39,751 bases of DNA from the NCBI GenBank assembly GCA_003233115.1, contig QIKV01000078.1:1-39751 (forward strand), read 5' to 3'. The position numbers and the translations under genes are program-made. Origin of the DNA: Oceanospirillales bacterium (GTDB taxonomy: Bacteria > Pseudomonadota > Gammaproteobacteria > Xanthomonadales > SZUA-36). Position 1 is the first letter of the stretch. Every line of letters starts with the position of its first letter. Positions 1-8,335 of this stretch are shown one piece after another. Below the pieces are notes generated by a model that saw nothing but the letters and a program-made list of their open reading frames with translations, did not search any database and was not told where the DNA came from.

Positions 1-2937
1 TTCCGGCAGCAGACCGGTTGGATCGGGCGTAAATGTGGATGCCGGGTGAATAGCCAGCCACTCGGGCAGCCGCTCAGACGCAATCCACCAATGACTGGTC
101 CCGCCCTGCCCCTGTATCTTGACGCTGCAAGCCCGCAAGTCTTCCGCCAGGGCGCTGAACCAGACACCCCACTGGCCGGCCTGGCCCGCAGCGCCGCAAC
201 TGGAATTGCCGCTGGAAAACTCCGCCTTTGTCAACCAGCCGAGCTGTAACAGGCCATCATGCAATTCGTCGGTATTGCGTGGCTGGATCCAGGCCTCGTC
301 ACGGACCTGGGTTTGTGCCGCGACACTGATGATACTCAACGTGGCCGCAGAAGAAAGGTCGTCAGGATCATTGCTGATCGCCCGTGTACGACGGTTCTCA
401 GCCTCACCATCATCGAGAAACGCGTATGGGCGTGCGTTGATGATCTCACGTGCCAGGGGTGACGGCGCGGTCAGGTCCAGGCAATGTACCCCGACTTCAC
501 CGGCAGCAATTTTGGTCAGTAGTTTCTCCAGACCCCCGATATCCATCGTATCGGTCAACAGGTCTTCAACGGTCTGCCTGACCAGCGGGTGATCGGGTAT
601 CTCGCGCGCCCCGCGTAGGTTCTCGAAACAGGCAATCTGGTCCGGAAAGACCACCGCAACGAGGTCCTCCGCCTGGTTTCTCTGCCACTGTGGCGGCAAC
701 TTTTTACCGTTGCGCATACGCTGTACAGCCAGCGCAATAGTCGCGTTCCAGCGCCAGCGCAGGGCAAACATGGGGGCATCCAGCATGGCCTGTATCAGGA
801 CATCGCGGACACTCTGCGCACTGAGGAAGGTCTGCACATCGGCAATTTCAAAACTGTGGGTTTCGCCCAGTGACAGGATCAGGGCGTCGTCCAGTGCAGA
901 GGCTTGCAGTTCAAAATTGAACTGGCGGCAAAAACGCTTGCGCAAGGCCAGACCCCAGGCGCGCATCAGCCGTGAACCCAGCGGTGCGTGTACCACCAGG
1001 TGCATGTCTCCAGTGTCATCGAAAAAACGTTCCATGACGATTTTATTCTGCGTGGGCAAACAGCCCAGTGCCTGCCAGGCGGCCTGCAGGTACCCGACCA
1101 TTTGCGTGGCGGCCAGCCGGCTGATACCCATGGCACAATAATGATCAATCACCTGGCCGGGTTCGCACCGGTTGAGCAGGTCCTCAACTTCACCACGCAA
1201 GTCGGAAACTGCCACAGACAACTCATCGCTGCGGCCCGGCGTTTCACCAATCCAGAACGGGATGGTCGGTGGTTGCCCGTTGGCATCTTCCACCAACACC
1301 CTGCTCTGCTCAATCTTGAGCATTTTGTAACTGCTGTTGCCAAGCTGGAAAATATCCCCGGGCAGGCTTTCGAAGGCAAAATCTTCGTTCAGGGTACCAA
1401 TGCGGTGACCTTGCGGCAGCATGATGACTTCATAATCAAAGTGATCGGGGATCGCACCGCCATTTTGCAAGGCTGTCAGGCGGGCTGCCGGCCGGCTGCG
1501 CAGGCGGCCATTGATGGCATCGTAAAACAACAGCGCTGAACGTCTGCCACGGCGGGTGGAATACCCGTCCGCCAGCATGCGAACGACTGCCAGGAACTGT
1601 TCTTTTTCCAGTTCCCGGTAGGGCCAGGCGGTGCGTACCACCCGGTGCAAACCGTCCACGTCCCAGTTGCGTGCAGCAACCTCTGCCACCACTTGCTGGG
1701 CCAGCACATCCAGCGGCGCGGACGGGATAACAATGGTGTCAAGCTCTCCCTGCAGCAAAGCCCGTTGCAATGCGATGCATTCAACCAGGTCATCCCGGCT
1801 CAGCGGAAACAACCGCCCCTTCGGCGTTTCACCCACGCAATGGCCGGAGCGGCCGACCCGCTGCAGCAAAGCCGCGATGCTGCCCGGCGTTCCCATTTGG
1901 CAGACCAGCTCTACATGGCCTATGTCGATGCCAAGCTCCAGCGAAGCCGTGGCCACCAGGGCTTTCAATTGACCAGCCTTGAGCGCCTGCTCTGCTGCCA
2001 GCCTGTGTTGGCGCGACAAACTGCCGTGGTGGGCAGTCACGGCTGCCTCGCCGAGCCGTTCAGCCAGGTGGCGGGCGAGACGCTCTGCCAGACGCCGGGT
2101 GTTGACGAAAATCAGTGTGGTCTTATGCGCATTGATATAGACCACCAGGCGGTCATATAACTCCTCCCACACTGCGTTGGGCAAGACGGGCGCCAGCGGT
2201 GAATCCGGCAATTCCAGCCGGATATCCATGTGGCGTTTGTGACCGGTGTCAACAATACTGCACGGCAAGCCGCCACACAGGTAATCCGCAATCCGGCCAA
2301 TGGGTTTTTGGGTCGCTGACAAGCCGATTCGTGCAGGTGGATCGCCACACAAGGCGTCCAGTCGCGCCAGCGATAGTGACAGGTGGCTGCCACGCTTGTT
2401 GCCGGCCAGCGCGTGTATTTCATCGACGATCAGGGTGGTGACTGCCGACAGCATCTGGCGGCCCGAAGCCGAGGTCAGCAAAAGGTAGAGCGATTCCGGC
2501 GTAGTCACAAGGATATGCGGCGGACGCCTGCGCATCTTTGCGCGTTCACTTTGCGGCGTGTCACCGGTCCTGACGGCAGCGCGGATACCCGCACAGGGCT
2601 CGCCGCGCCCGGCCAGTTTTTCTTTGATGCCCGCCAAAGGCGCTTGCAGATTCTTCTCTACGTCATTGGAAAGCGCCTTGAGCGGTGACACATACAGAAC
2701 ATAAACTTTGTCCTCCAACACCCCGTGGCGGCTTTGCAGGACCAGTTCATTGATGGCACACAAAAATGCCGCCAGGGTCTTGCCGCTACCGGTCGGCGCC
2801 GCGATCAGGACACGTTTGTCGGTTGTGATTTTTGTCCAGGCAGCGGTTTGTACAGCGGTGGCTGCTGTAAACGCTTCGGCAAACCATGCAGTGACAGCCG
2901 GGTGAAAATGGGCGGGCGTTGAAATTTCTGCAGGCAC
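1..2937 (-). CDS. lhr: Lhr-family ATP-dependent helicase (3' end beyond window)
   Basis: Superfamily 2 DNA/RNA helicase of the large Lhr type; the family is linked to nucleic-acid repair and RNA metabolism. The frame is open for 979 codons and continues past the left edge, so the C-terminus is missing. Visible motifs in order: an N-terminal stretch with AWTKI, Walker A APTGSGKT, YVSPLKAL, TTPESLYLLL, Walker B DEIHA, SAT, then the second RecA domain with TLIFVNTRRLAERLA, LVATASLELGID and QRVGRSGH. PKGRLFPLSRDDLVEC and PLDVLAQQVVAEVA follow, typical of Lhr. Further on is a DEAD_assoc-like region with ERFFDDTGDMHLVVHAPLG. The in-frame GTG at 2937 fits the usual family start; there is no ATG upstream before a stop at 2962-2964, and no strong ribosome site is visible. 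More than 979 residues argues against the shorter ligase-associated helicases. Divergent from the M20 peptidase. Confidence 0.9.
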   Translation of the reverse strand, partial: MPAEISTPAHFHPAVTAWFAEAFTAATAVQTAAWTKITTDKRVLIAAPTGSGKTLAAFLCAINELVLQSRHGVLEDKVYVLYVSPLKALSNDVEKNLQAPLAGIKEKLAGRGEPCAGIRAAVRTGDTPQSERAKMRRRPPHILVTTPESLYLLLTSASGRQMLSAVTTLIVDEIHALAGNKRGSHLSLSLARLDALCGDPPARIGLSATQKPIGRIADYLCGGLPCSIVDTGHKRHMDIRLELPDSPLAPVLPNAVWEELYDRLVVYINAHKTTLIFVNTRRLAERLARHLAERLGEAAVTAHHGSLSRQHRLAAEQALKAGQLKALVATASLELGIDIGHVELVCQMGTPGSIAALLQRVGRSGHCVGETPKGRLFPLSRDDLVECIALQRALLQGELDTIVIPSAPLDVLAQQVVAEVAARNWDVDGLHRVVRTAWPYRELEKEQFLAVVRMLADGYSTRRGRRSALLFYDAINGRLRSRPAARLTALQNGGAIPDHFDYEVIMLPQGHRIGTLNEDFAFESLPGDIFQLGNSSYKMLKIEQSRVLVEDANGQPPTIPFWIGETPGRSDELSVAVSDLRGEVEDLLNRCEPGQVIDHYCAMGISRLAATQMVGYLQAAWQALGCLPTQNKIVMERFFDDTGDMHLVVHAPLGSRLMRAWGLALRKRFCRQFNFELQASALDDALILSLGETHSFEIADVQTFLSAQSVRDVLIQAMLDAPMFALRWRWNATIALAVQRMRNGKKLPPQWQRNQAEDLVAVVFPDQIACFENLRGAREIPDHPLVRQTVEDLLTDTMDIGGLEKLLTKIAAGEVGVHCLDLTAPSPLAREIINARPYAFLDDGEAENRRTRAISNDPDDLSSAATLSIISVAAQTQVRDEAWIQPRNTDELHDGLLQLGWLTKAEFSSGNSSCGAAGQAGQWGVWFSALAEDLRACSVKIQGQGGTSHWWIASERLPEWLAIHPASTFTPDPTGLLPE

Positions 2938-3065
2938 CGCTTGATTGTAAACCAGACGTTCTCAAAAACCGATAATATAAAAGTAAATACACAATGCCGA
3001 AAATATTATTTGCCAGCGATCCCCCTGACCGCGCACACTGCACCAGGCCCGACAAGGAGATTCAA

Positions 3066-4544
3066 ATGCACAGAAATTCATTCCATAAATTACTCTATCT
3101 TTCATGGTTGCTGTCACTCGGGCTGCTGGTCGCCAGTGAGCGGGGTGAGGCTGGCACCAGCGAGCGCACGCAAGCTTCTCAAAGTAAGGCGACTGACACG
3201 CCATCTTCCAATCTTCCACCGCAGCAGCAACGGGCCCACGATATTTTCAAACAACTCATTGAGATCAATACGACACACAGCACCGGTGACACCACCCTGG
3301 CGTCGCAGGCGATGGCTGACCGGTTACTGGCAGCGGGATTTCCTGCCGCAGACGTGCAGGTGCTGGGGCCGGTGGAGCGCAAAGGGAATCTGGTTGCCAG
3401 ATACCGTGGCAAAGACGCCGGCCTGAAACCGCTGCTGCTGCTTGCTCACCTCGACGTGGTCGAGGCCGACCCGGCCGACTGGACGCTGGAACCGTTCACT
3501 TTTACCGAGCAGGACGGCTACTACTACGGTCGCGGCACGTCAGACGATAAAGCCATGGCCGCGATTTTTATGGCAAATTTTTTGCAGATGAAAGAAGCCG
3601 GATTTCAGCCGGAACGCGACATTATCCTGGCGTTAACGGCGGATGAAGAAGGTGGCGACCACAACGGTGTCAAGTGGCTGTTGGCTAATCATCCGGACCT
3701 GATCGATGCTGAATTTGCGCTCAATGAAGGCGGTGACGGTGAGCTGAAAAATGGCAAGCGCATCGCCAATACAGTCCAGGCGAGTGAAAAAGTCTATCAG
3801 ACGTTCACCCTGGAGGTCACCAACCCGGGTGGACATAGTTCGGTACCGCGTAAAGAAAACGCCATTTATCGCCTCTCTGAGGCACTCCTGCGCATTGCTA
3901 ACTTCGCCTTCCCGGTAAGCCTGAATGATGTGACGAAGTTATTTTTCGAGCGTTCGGCGAAACTCGAACAAGACGACCTGGCCGAGGCCATGCGCGGTGT
4001 ATTGCAAAGTCCGCCTGACCCGGCGGCCATCACGCTGCTTGCTGACATGCCGCTGTACAACGCCATGTTGCGAACCACCTGTGTAGCAACGCGACTGGAT
4101 GCCGGTCACGCCGATAACGCATTGCCCCAACGCGCCCGCGCCACGGTAAATTGCCGGGTGCTGCCGGGCACATCAATCGACTCGGTGCAAAATACGCTGG
4201 CAACCGTCATCGGCGACAATCAGGTAGCCATCAGCCGGGTTGGCAAGGCAACGGCCTCCCCGCCCTCGCCGTTGACACCGGAATTGCTCCATACGATTAC
4301 CTCGATCAGCGAGGAATTGTGGCCGGGTGTTCCGGTGATTCCGGTCATGAGTACCGGCGCAACTGACGGCTTGTACCTGCGCAATGCCGGTATCCCGGTT
4401 TATGGCGCATCCGGTATTTTTGATGACATTGATGATATTCGTGCCCATGGGCAGAACGAGCGCATCCTCATCGAAGCATTCTATGACGGTCAGAAGTTTC
4501 TGTACAAATTGACCGAAGCACTGAGCCATGAGAATCTGAAGTGA
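3066..4544 (+). CDS. Exported M20 family metallopeptidase (carboxypeptidase-like)
   Basis: Zinc-dependent M20 peptidase or amidohydrolase of 492 residues. The ATG at 3066 is chosen because AAGGAG at 3054-3059 lies at the right distance and because it gives an N-terminal signal peptide (KLLYLSWLLSLGLLVA); an in-frame ATG at 2994 would spoil this. Likely metal-site and catalytic residues are H128 and D130 (LLAHLDVV), D160 (GRGTSDDK), E194/E195 (TADEEGG), E221 (LNEGG) and a late His in IRAHGQNER. The lid/dimerisation segment (EVTNPGGHSSVPRKENAI) is present, so all canonical parts are intact. It is probably periplasmic, hydrolysing peptides or acylated amino acids; the substrate cannot be read from sequence. 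The MttB-like gene follows 55 bp downstream in the same direction, so the two may share a transcript. Confidence 0.9.
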   Translation: MHRNSFHKLLYLSWLLSLGLLVASERGEAGTSERTQASQSKATDTPSSNLPPQQQRAHDIFKQLIEINTTHSTGDTTLASQAMADRLLAAGFPAADVQVLGPVERKGNLVARYRGKDAGLKPLLLLAHLDVVEADPADWTLEPFTFTEQDGYYYGRGTSDDKAMAAIFMANFLQMKEAGFQPERDIILALTADEEGGDHNGVKWLLANHPDLIDAEFALNEGGDGELKNGKRIANTVQASEKVYQTFTLEVTNPGGHSSVPRKENAIYRLSEALLRIANFAFPVSLNDVTKLFFERSAKLEQDDLAEAMRGVLQSPPDPAAITLLADMPLYNAMLRTTCVATRLDAGHADNALPQRARATVNCRVLPGTSIDSVQNTLATVIGDNQVAISRVGKATASPPSPLTPELLHTITSISEELWPGVPVIPVMSTGATDGLYLRNAGIPVYGASGIFDDIDDIRAHGQNERILIEAFYDGQKFLYKLTEALSHENLK

Positions 4545-4579
4545 GATCTGTGTTCCGCCACCGGCAGGTGTCGCGATCA

Positions 4580-4605
4580 GGTCACGTTTTAAAACAGGCG
4601 TGACC
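4580..4605 (+). promoter_or_regulatory. Inverted repeat around the start codon of the MttB-like gene
   Basis: A perfect 7-bp inverted repeat, GGTCACG at 4580-4586 and CGTGACC at 4599-4605, is separated by 12 bases. The right arm contains the GTG start codon at 4600 and the loop contains the only ribosome-site-like bases (CAGG). In RNA this could hide the start; in DNA it could be an operator. It could also be chance. Confidence 0.35.
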
Positions 4606-6117
4606 AGGCGCAAAAAAAGCGGCAGGAAACGCAGGACCGGCAGCGGCATACGCCAGTTGCCCTGGCAAGAGATTATTAACCCCTACCCAGCGCTGGAGGT
4701 ACTCAGTGCCGAGCAGGTCGAGCAGATTCACCTGGCCTCGCTCACGTTGCTGGAGAACCAGGGTATGCGCGTGCTGCACGCCGGTGCGCGCAGCCTGCTG
4801 GCTGGCGCCGGTGCCAGCGTAGACAATGACACCCATATCGTGCGCATGGACCGGGGCCTGGTGCTGGAGAAGGTTGCGCTGGCACCGCCACAAGTGACAC
4901 TTCAGGCAAGAAATCCCGCCAAGAATCTGACCCTGGGTGGTAATCATCTGCTGTTCACTTCCGTCGGCGGACCGGCCTACTGCAATGACCTGGACCGGGG
5001 CCGGCGACGCGGTACTTTTGCAGATGTTTGCGACTACCTGAAAGTGGTGCAAAGCCTGGATATCATTCACCAGGAAGGCGGCGGGCCGTTCGAGGTGATA
5101 GAACTGCCGCCCGAAACCCGCCACCTGGATTTGTATCATGCGCAAATACGCCTGTTGGACAAGAACTGGCAGGCCAATGCACTGGGCCGCGAGCGTGCAC
5201 GTGACGCGATCCAGATGGCGGCCATCAGCCTCGGCGTCAGCGTTGCAGACCTGGCCCGCAAGCCAGCCCTGTTCGCCATCATCAATACCAACTCGCCGTT
5301 GCAACTGGATATCCCGATGGCTGAAGGCCTCATTGAAATGGCCACGGCCGGCCAGGTGGTTTGCATCACCCCGTTCACACTGGCCGGTGCCATGGCACCG
5401 GTGACGCTGGCGGGGACCCTGACGCAACAGAACGCCGAAGTGCTGGCAGGCATTGCCCTGGCCCAGGTGGTCAGAGCGGGTACGCCGGTCGTGTATGGCG
5501 CATTCAGCTCCAACGTGGATATGAAAAGCGGTTCACCCGCCTTCGGCACACCCGAATATGCCAAGGCGGCCCTGGCCAGCGGGCAACTGGCGCGCCGCTA
5601 CGGCCTGCCACTGCGTTCCAGCAATGTGACATCGTCGAACACGGTTGATGCGCAGTCGACCTATGAAAGCGCCATGTCCTTATGGGCTGCGACTACCGCA
5701 CACGCCAATATCATCGTGCACGCCGCTGGTTGGCTTGAAGGCGGGCTGACCGCTTCTTTTGAAAAGCTCATCATTGATGCAGAAATGTTGCAGATGATGT
5801 CTGAATACCTCAAGCCCATCATCGTCGACGACAGTACCATTGCACTGGACGCGATCGCCGAGGCCGGCGCCGGCGGCCATTTCTTCGCCGTCGGACACAC
5901 CCTGTCGCGCTATGAAACCGCGTTCTATCAGCCTTTCCTGACGGATCAGGCTAATTTTGAAAGTTGGGAGGAGGCCGGCGCCCTCGATACCCAGGCGCGT
6001 GCCAACCGCATCTGGAAGCAATGCCTCGAGGACTACCAGCAGCCACCGCTGGATCCATCGATTGATGAGGAACTCACGGCCTATGTCGCCCGGCGCAAGG
6101 AGGAACTGGGCAGTTAG
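4600..6117 (+). CDS. MttB-family (trimethylamine methyltransferase-like) protein, no pyrrolysine
   Basis: Member of the MttB superfamily (505 residues), whose characterised members move a methyl group from a quaternary or tertiary amine to a corrinoid protein; MttB uses trimethylamine with pyrrolysine, while Pyl-free MtgB uses glycine betaine. Family marks are the basic N-terminus, NPYPALEVLSAEQVEQIH, the LL-GAGA segment, VGGPAYCNDLDRG, and SSNVDMKSGSPAFGTPEYA near 303-321. There is no in-frame TAG before the terminal stop, so it belongs to the non-Pyl group. The start is GTG at 4600; no other start lies in frame upstream. No corrinoid protein, methyl acceptor or RamA-like activator is encoded nearby, so the substrate is unknown. 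Its TAG stop overlaps the TAA stop of the convergent GT41 gene by 4 bp. Confidence 0.85.
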   Translation: MTRRKKSGRKRRTGSGIRQLPWQEIINPYPALEVLSAEQVEQIHLASLTLLENQGMRVLHAGARSLLAGAGASVDNDTHIVRMDRGLVLEKVALAPPQVTLQARNPAKNLTLGGNHLLFTSVGGPAYCNDLDRGRRRGTFADVCDYLKVVQSLDIIHQEGGGPFEVIELPPETRHLDLYHAQIRLLDKNWQANALGRERARDAIQMAAISLGVSVADLARKPALFAIINTNSPLQLDIPMAEGLIEMATAGQVVCITPFTLAGAMAPVTLAGTLTQQNAEVLAGIALAQVVRAGTPVVYGAFSSNVDMKSGSPAFGTPEYAKAALASGQLARRYGLPLRSSNVTSSNTVDAQSTYESAMSLWAATTAHANIIVHAAGWLEGGLTASFEKLIIDAEMLQMMSEYLKPIIVDDSTIALDAIAEAGAGGHFFAVGHTLSRYETAFYQPFLTDQANFESWEEAGALDTQARANRIWKQCLEDYQQPPLDPSIDEELTAYVARRKEELGS

Positions 6118-7850
6118 AGAACCGCCTGTATGGCCGCTTCAAAAGCGCGGGTGAAGCCTGCCTCATCACGCAATGATGATTTCCCGAAGCGCTCCCGCAA
6201 GTCGCTGCGATAGCGCACCAGTCTGGCCTGGTCCCTGCTCAGTTCGGTCGCAATACGCACATACGAAGCTTCATCCATGGCCGCCAGTTCAGCCAGGTCA
6301 AGCTGGTGCAACACACTCGCGACCATGCGCCCCGCGTGGCTGGTTCCAACCTGGGAAACCACCGGCACGCCCATCCACAGGGCACAGCAAGCCAGTGTGT
6401 GACCGCTCCATGGCTGGCAATCAAGCAGTATGTCTATTTCTGCAAAGAGGCTGAAGAAACTTTCTGCCGGGTCGTCCAGGTGACGCATTTCCAGGCGCTC
6501 GCCAGCGACACCGTGTTTCCGGAAGATGGCACGCAACCGGCGCTGCTGCCAGGCGTCCAGTTGATCCCGGGCCAGCAATAAGCAGGTAGCCGGGTTTGCC
6601 TGCAAAATCTGCGCCCACAGGCTGATGACACGCTCGTTGAGCTTTTCCAGTTTATGTAAGCTGCCAAAGGTTACCCTGCCCTTGTGCAGGGCGGGCGTTG
6701 GCGAAACTTCCGGCGTGTGCGCGGGCGGACGGAAACAGGCAAACCCCTGCGACAACCGCAGCAAGCTTTCTGGTCCGGGCGAGTCTTCATTCTCGGGCGC
6801 GGTGCGGGTATCCACGATACGATAGTCCATGGCCTGCAGGCCCGTCGTATTGGGATAGCCGAGGAAACCAAGCTGGCAGGCGGCCGGCTTGCGGGCAAAC
6901 ACGCCAAGCCGGTGGTGCTCGGTATGTCCGGCAAGATCCACCAGTACGTCAATTTTATCGGCCCTTATTTGCGCACAGACCCGGTCATCCGGCCAGCCCG
7001 CAATAGCACGCCAATGCTGCGCAGTCTGCCGCAATCGTTGCGTGACGGTATCCGCGCAGAGCACGTCTGAATAGCACCAGGTTTCGAATAATTCACGGTC
7101 GTGCTGCGCCAGCACGGGTTCAAAAAAGTAGTTGACAGCATGGGCACAAAACTCACCTGATACATAGCCCACTCGTATGCGCCCCCTGCGCTTTTTCACG
7201 GGTGAACCGGCTGGAATATCTTTAAACAGCCGTGCCACGACATCCCGGTGCTCGGCGGCGACCGTGAGTGGATCCGCGCCCGGCAGCAGGTTCAGGATGT
7301 ACAGCAGGCTGGTCGCCGCCCTGGCGTATGCCGGTCGCAATTGCAAGGCGCTGCGAAAAGCATCAGCAGAATCTTTCAGCAATACGTGGTCAAGCAGTAC
7401 CAGGCCCAGGTTGAACCAGCCCTCCGGCCGGTCAGGATCAAGCCGCACCGCTTCCCGGGCGTGCAACAAAGCAGCGTCATGCTCGCCTGTTTCACAAAAA
7501 ATTGAGCCGAGGTTCTGGTGGGCTCCGGCGTAATCGGGTAGCAGTTCCAGCGCACGGCGTAACTGTTTGATTGCACCTTCGGCATCACCGGCCTGATACA
7601 GGGCGTCACCCAGGTTATTGCGCAAAACAGGCTGAGACGGAACCAGCATGACCGCCCGCTTTATATACGCGATTGCGGTTGCATGATCACCTTGCTGATG
7701 ACAGGCCAGGCCATAGAGATGCAATGCGTCCGGGTGTTGGGGTGTTGCTTTGAGAACCCGTGCATACAGGTCTTTTGCCTGTTCAAAATCACCACGCTGG
7801 TGAAGTTGCATGGCTTGCCTGACAAGCTGCTGCGGTGACTGTGCACCCAT
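6114..7850 (-). CDS. TPR protein with GT41 (O-GlcNAc transferase/SPINDLY-like) domain
   Basis: A 578-residue protein with about four to five TPR repeats (roughly residues 5-180) followed by a GT41 glycosyltransferase domain (about 222-575). In eukaryotes this architecture adds GlcNAc or fucose to Ser/Thr of proteins. H237 in RVGYVSGEFCAHAVNYF aligns with the active-site His region of OGT; K403 in LHKLEKLNERV lies where the UDP-binding Lys is expected. DLAGHTEHHRLGVFARKPA, QLGFLGYPNTTG and CQPWSGHTLACCALWMGVPVV are typical of bacterial homologues. ATG at 7850 is preferred over a longer frame to 7973, because the extension would overlap the lipoprotein gene and is not TPR-like. It is the last gene of a minus-strand unit, 13 bp after the lipoprotein. 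Sugar donor and target are unknown. Confidence 0.88.
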   Translation of the reverse strand: MGAQSPQQLVRQAMQLHQRGDFEQAKDLYARVLKATPQHPDALHLYGLACHQQGDHATAIAYIKRAVMLVPSQPVLRNNLGDALYQAGDAEGAIKQLRRALELLPDYAGAHQNLGSIFCETGEHDAALLHAREAVRLDPDRPEGWFNLGLVLLDHVLLKDSADAFRSALQLRPAYARAATSLLYILNLLPGADPLTVAAEHRDVVARLFKDIPAGSPVKKRRGRIRVGYVSGEFCAHAVNYFFEPVLAQHDRELFETWCYSDVLCADTVTQRLRQTAQHWRAIAGWPDDRVCAQIRADKIDVLVDLAGHTEHHRLGVFARKPAACQLGFLGYPNTTGLQAMDYRIVDTRTAPENEDSPGPESLLRLSQGFACFRPPAHTPEVSPTPALHKGRVTFGSLHKLEKLNERVISLWAQILQANPATCLLLARDQLDAWQQRRLRAIFRKHGVAGERLEMRHLDDPAESFFSLFAEIDILLDCQPWSGHTLACCALWMGVPVVSQVGTSHAGRMVASVLHQLDLAELAAMDEASYVRIATELSRDQARLVRYRSDLRERFGKSSLRDEAGFTRAFEAAIQAVL

Positions 7851-7863
7851 CGACGGGCTGGCT

Positions 7864-8328
7864 TCAGGCACCGGGCTGTTGTGGCAATGCCACAGGCTGC
7901 CAGGCGGCCCGGAGCAACCGCCAGTCACTGCCATCCCGTTTCCATTCGGTTTCAACTTCAAATAACTGTCCACGCTCGGGCAGCAGGCCGCCCCCGCCGG
8001 TGATCAGTATTTTGAACCGGGCTGACGCCTCTGTTGCAGGTTTGGCGGTGCCCTCTGCCTGCACGTAAATGGGGAAGAACTGGGCGTACAGGCGCCGGTT
8101 CTCGTTCATCTGGAGTAGCATGTAGCGGTGAAAATCGCGCCGGTCCATGCTGCCAAGCTGGCCGTCAAAATCATCTGCCACGTACCTCATGAAATCCATG
8201 TGCCGGCCTGCTTCAGCGTCCTGCTTCATGTTTTCAAGGGTTGCTATGACCTGCTGTTCCACGCTGGGCTCTTTGCCACAGGCGCCCAGCAACAACCCCA
8301 CCAGCAACATGCCGACCGCAATCCTCAT
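7864..8328 (-). CDS. Small NTF2-like lipoprotein
   Basis: A 154-residue predicted lipoprotein. The N-terminus MRIAVGMLLVGLLLGAC is a signal peptide with a lipobox (LGAC) and acylated C17. The mature part resembles NTF2/SnoaL-like fold proteins: a helical start, then RFKILITGGGG and QLFEVETEWKRDGSDWRLLRAAW near the end. This tail pattern recurs in uncharacterised lipoproteins of gammaproteobacteria (from memory, not searched). ATG at 8328 is preferred to the in-frame ATG at 8349, because it puts the signal peptide at the very N-terminus and avoids overlap with the ligase gene, which ends 7 bp upstream. Position between the CBS-ligase and the GT41 gene suggests co-transcription. Function unknown; periplasmic membrane attachment is inferred. 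Confidence 0.75.
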   Translation of the reverse strand: MRIAVGMLLVGLLLGACGKEPSVEQQVIATLENMKQDAEAGRHMDFMRYVADDFDGQLGSMDRRDFHRYMLLQMNENRRLYAQFFPIYVQAEGTAKPATEASARFKILITGGGGLLPERGQLFEVETEWKRDGSDWRLLRAAWQPVALPQQPGA

Positions 8329-8335
8329 GCGGCGC

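Noticed and set aside
2941-3065. Promoters in the AT-rich lhr/M20 divergent spacer
   Set aside because: Several -10-like hexamers (GATAAT, TATAAA) exist, but none has a -35 box at acceptable spacing, so no site was called.
4582-5427. Minus-strand open frame (281 codons) opposite the MttB-like gene
   Set aside because: Antisense shadow of a gene with strong family motifs; the residues are rich in Arg, His and Gln as expected from reverse reading.
4600-6117. Pyrrolysine-containing MttB
   Set aside because: There is no in-frame TAG before the terminal stop, and no pyl genes are in the window.
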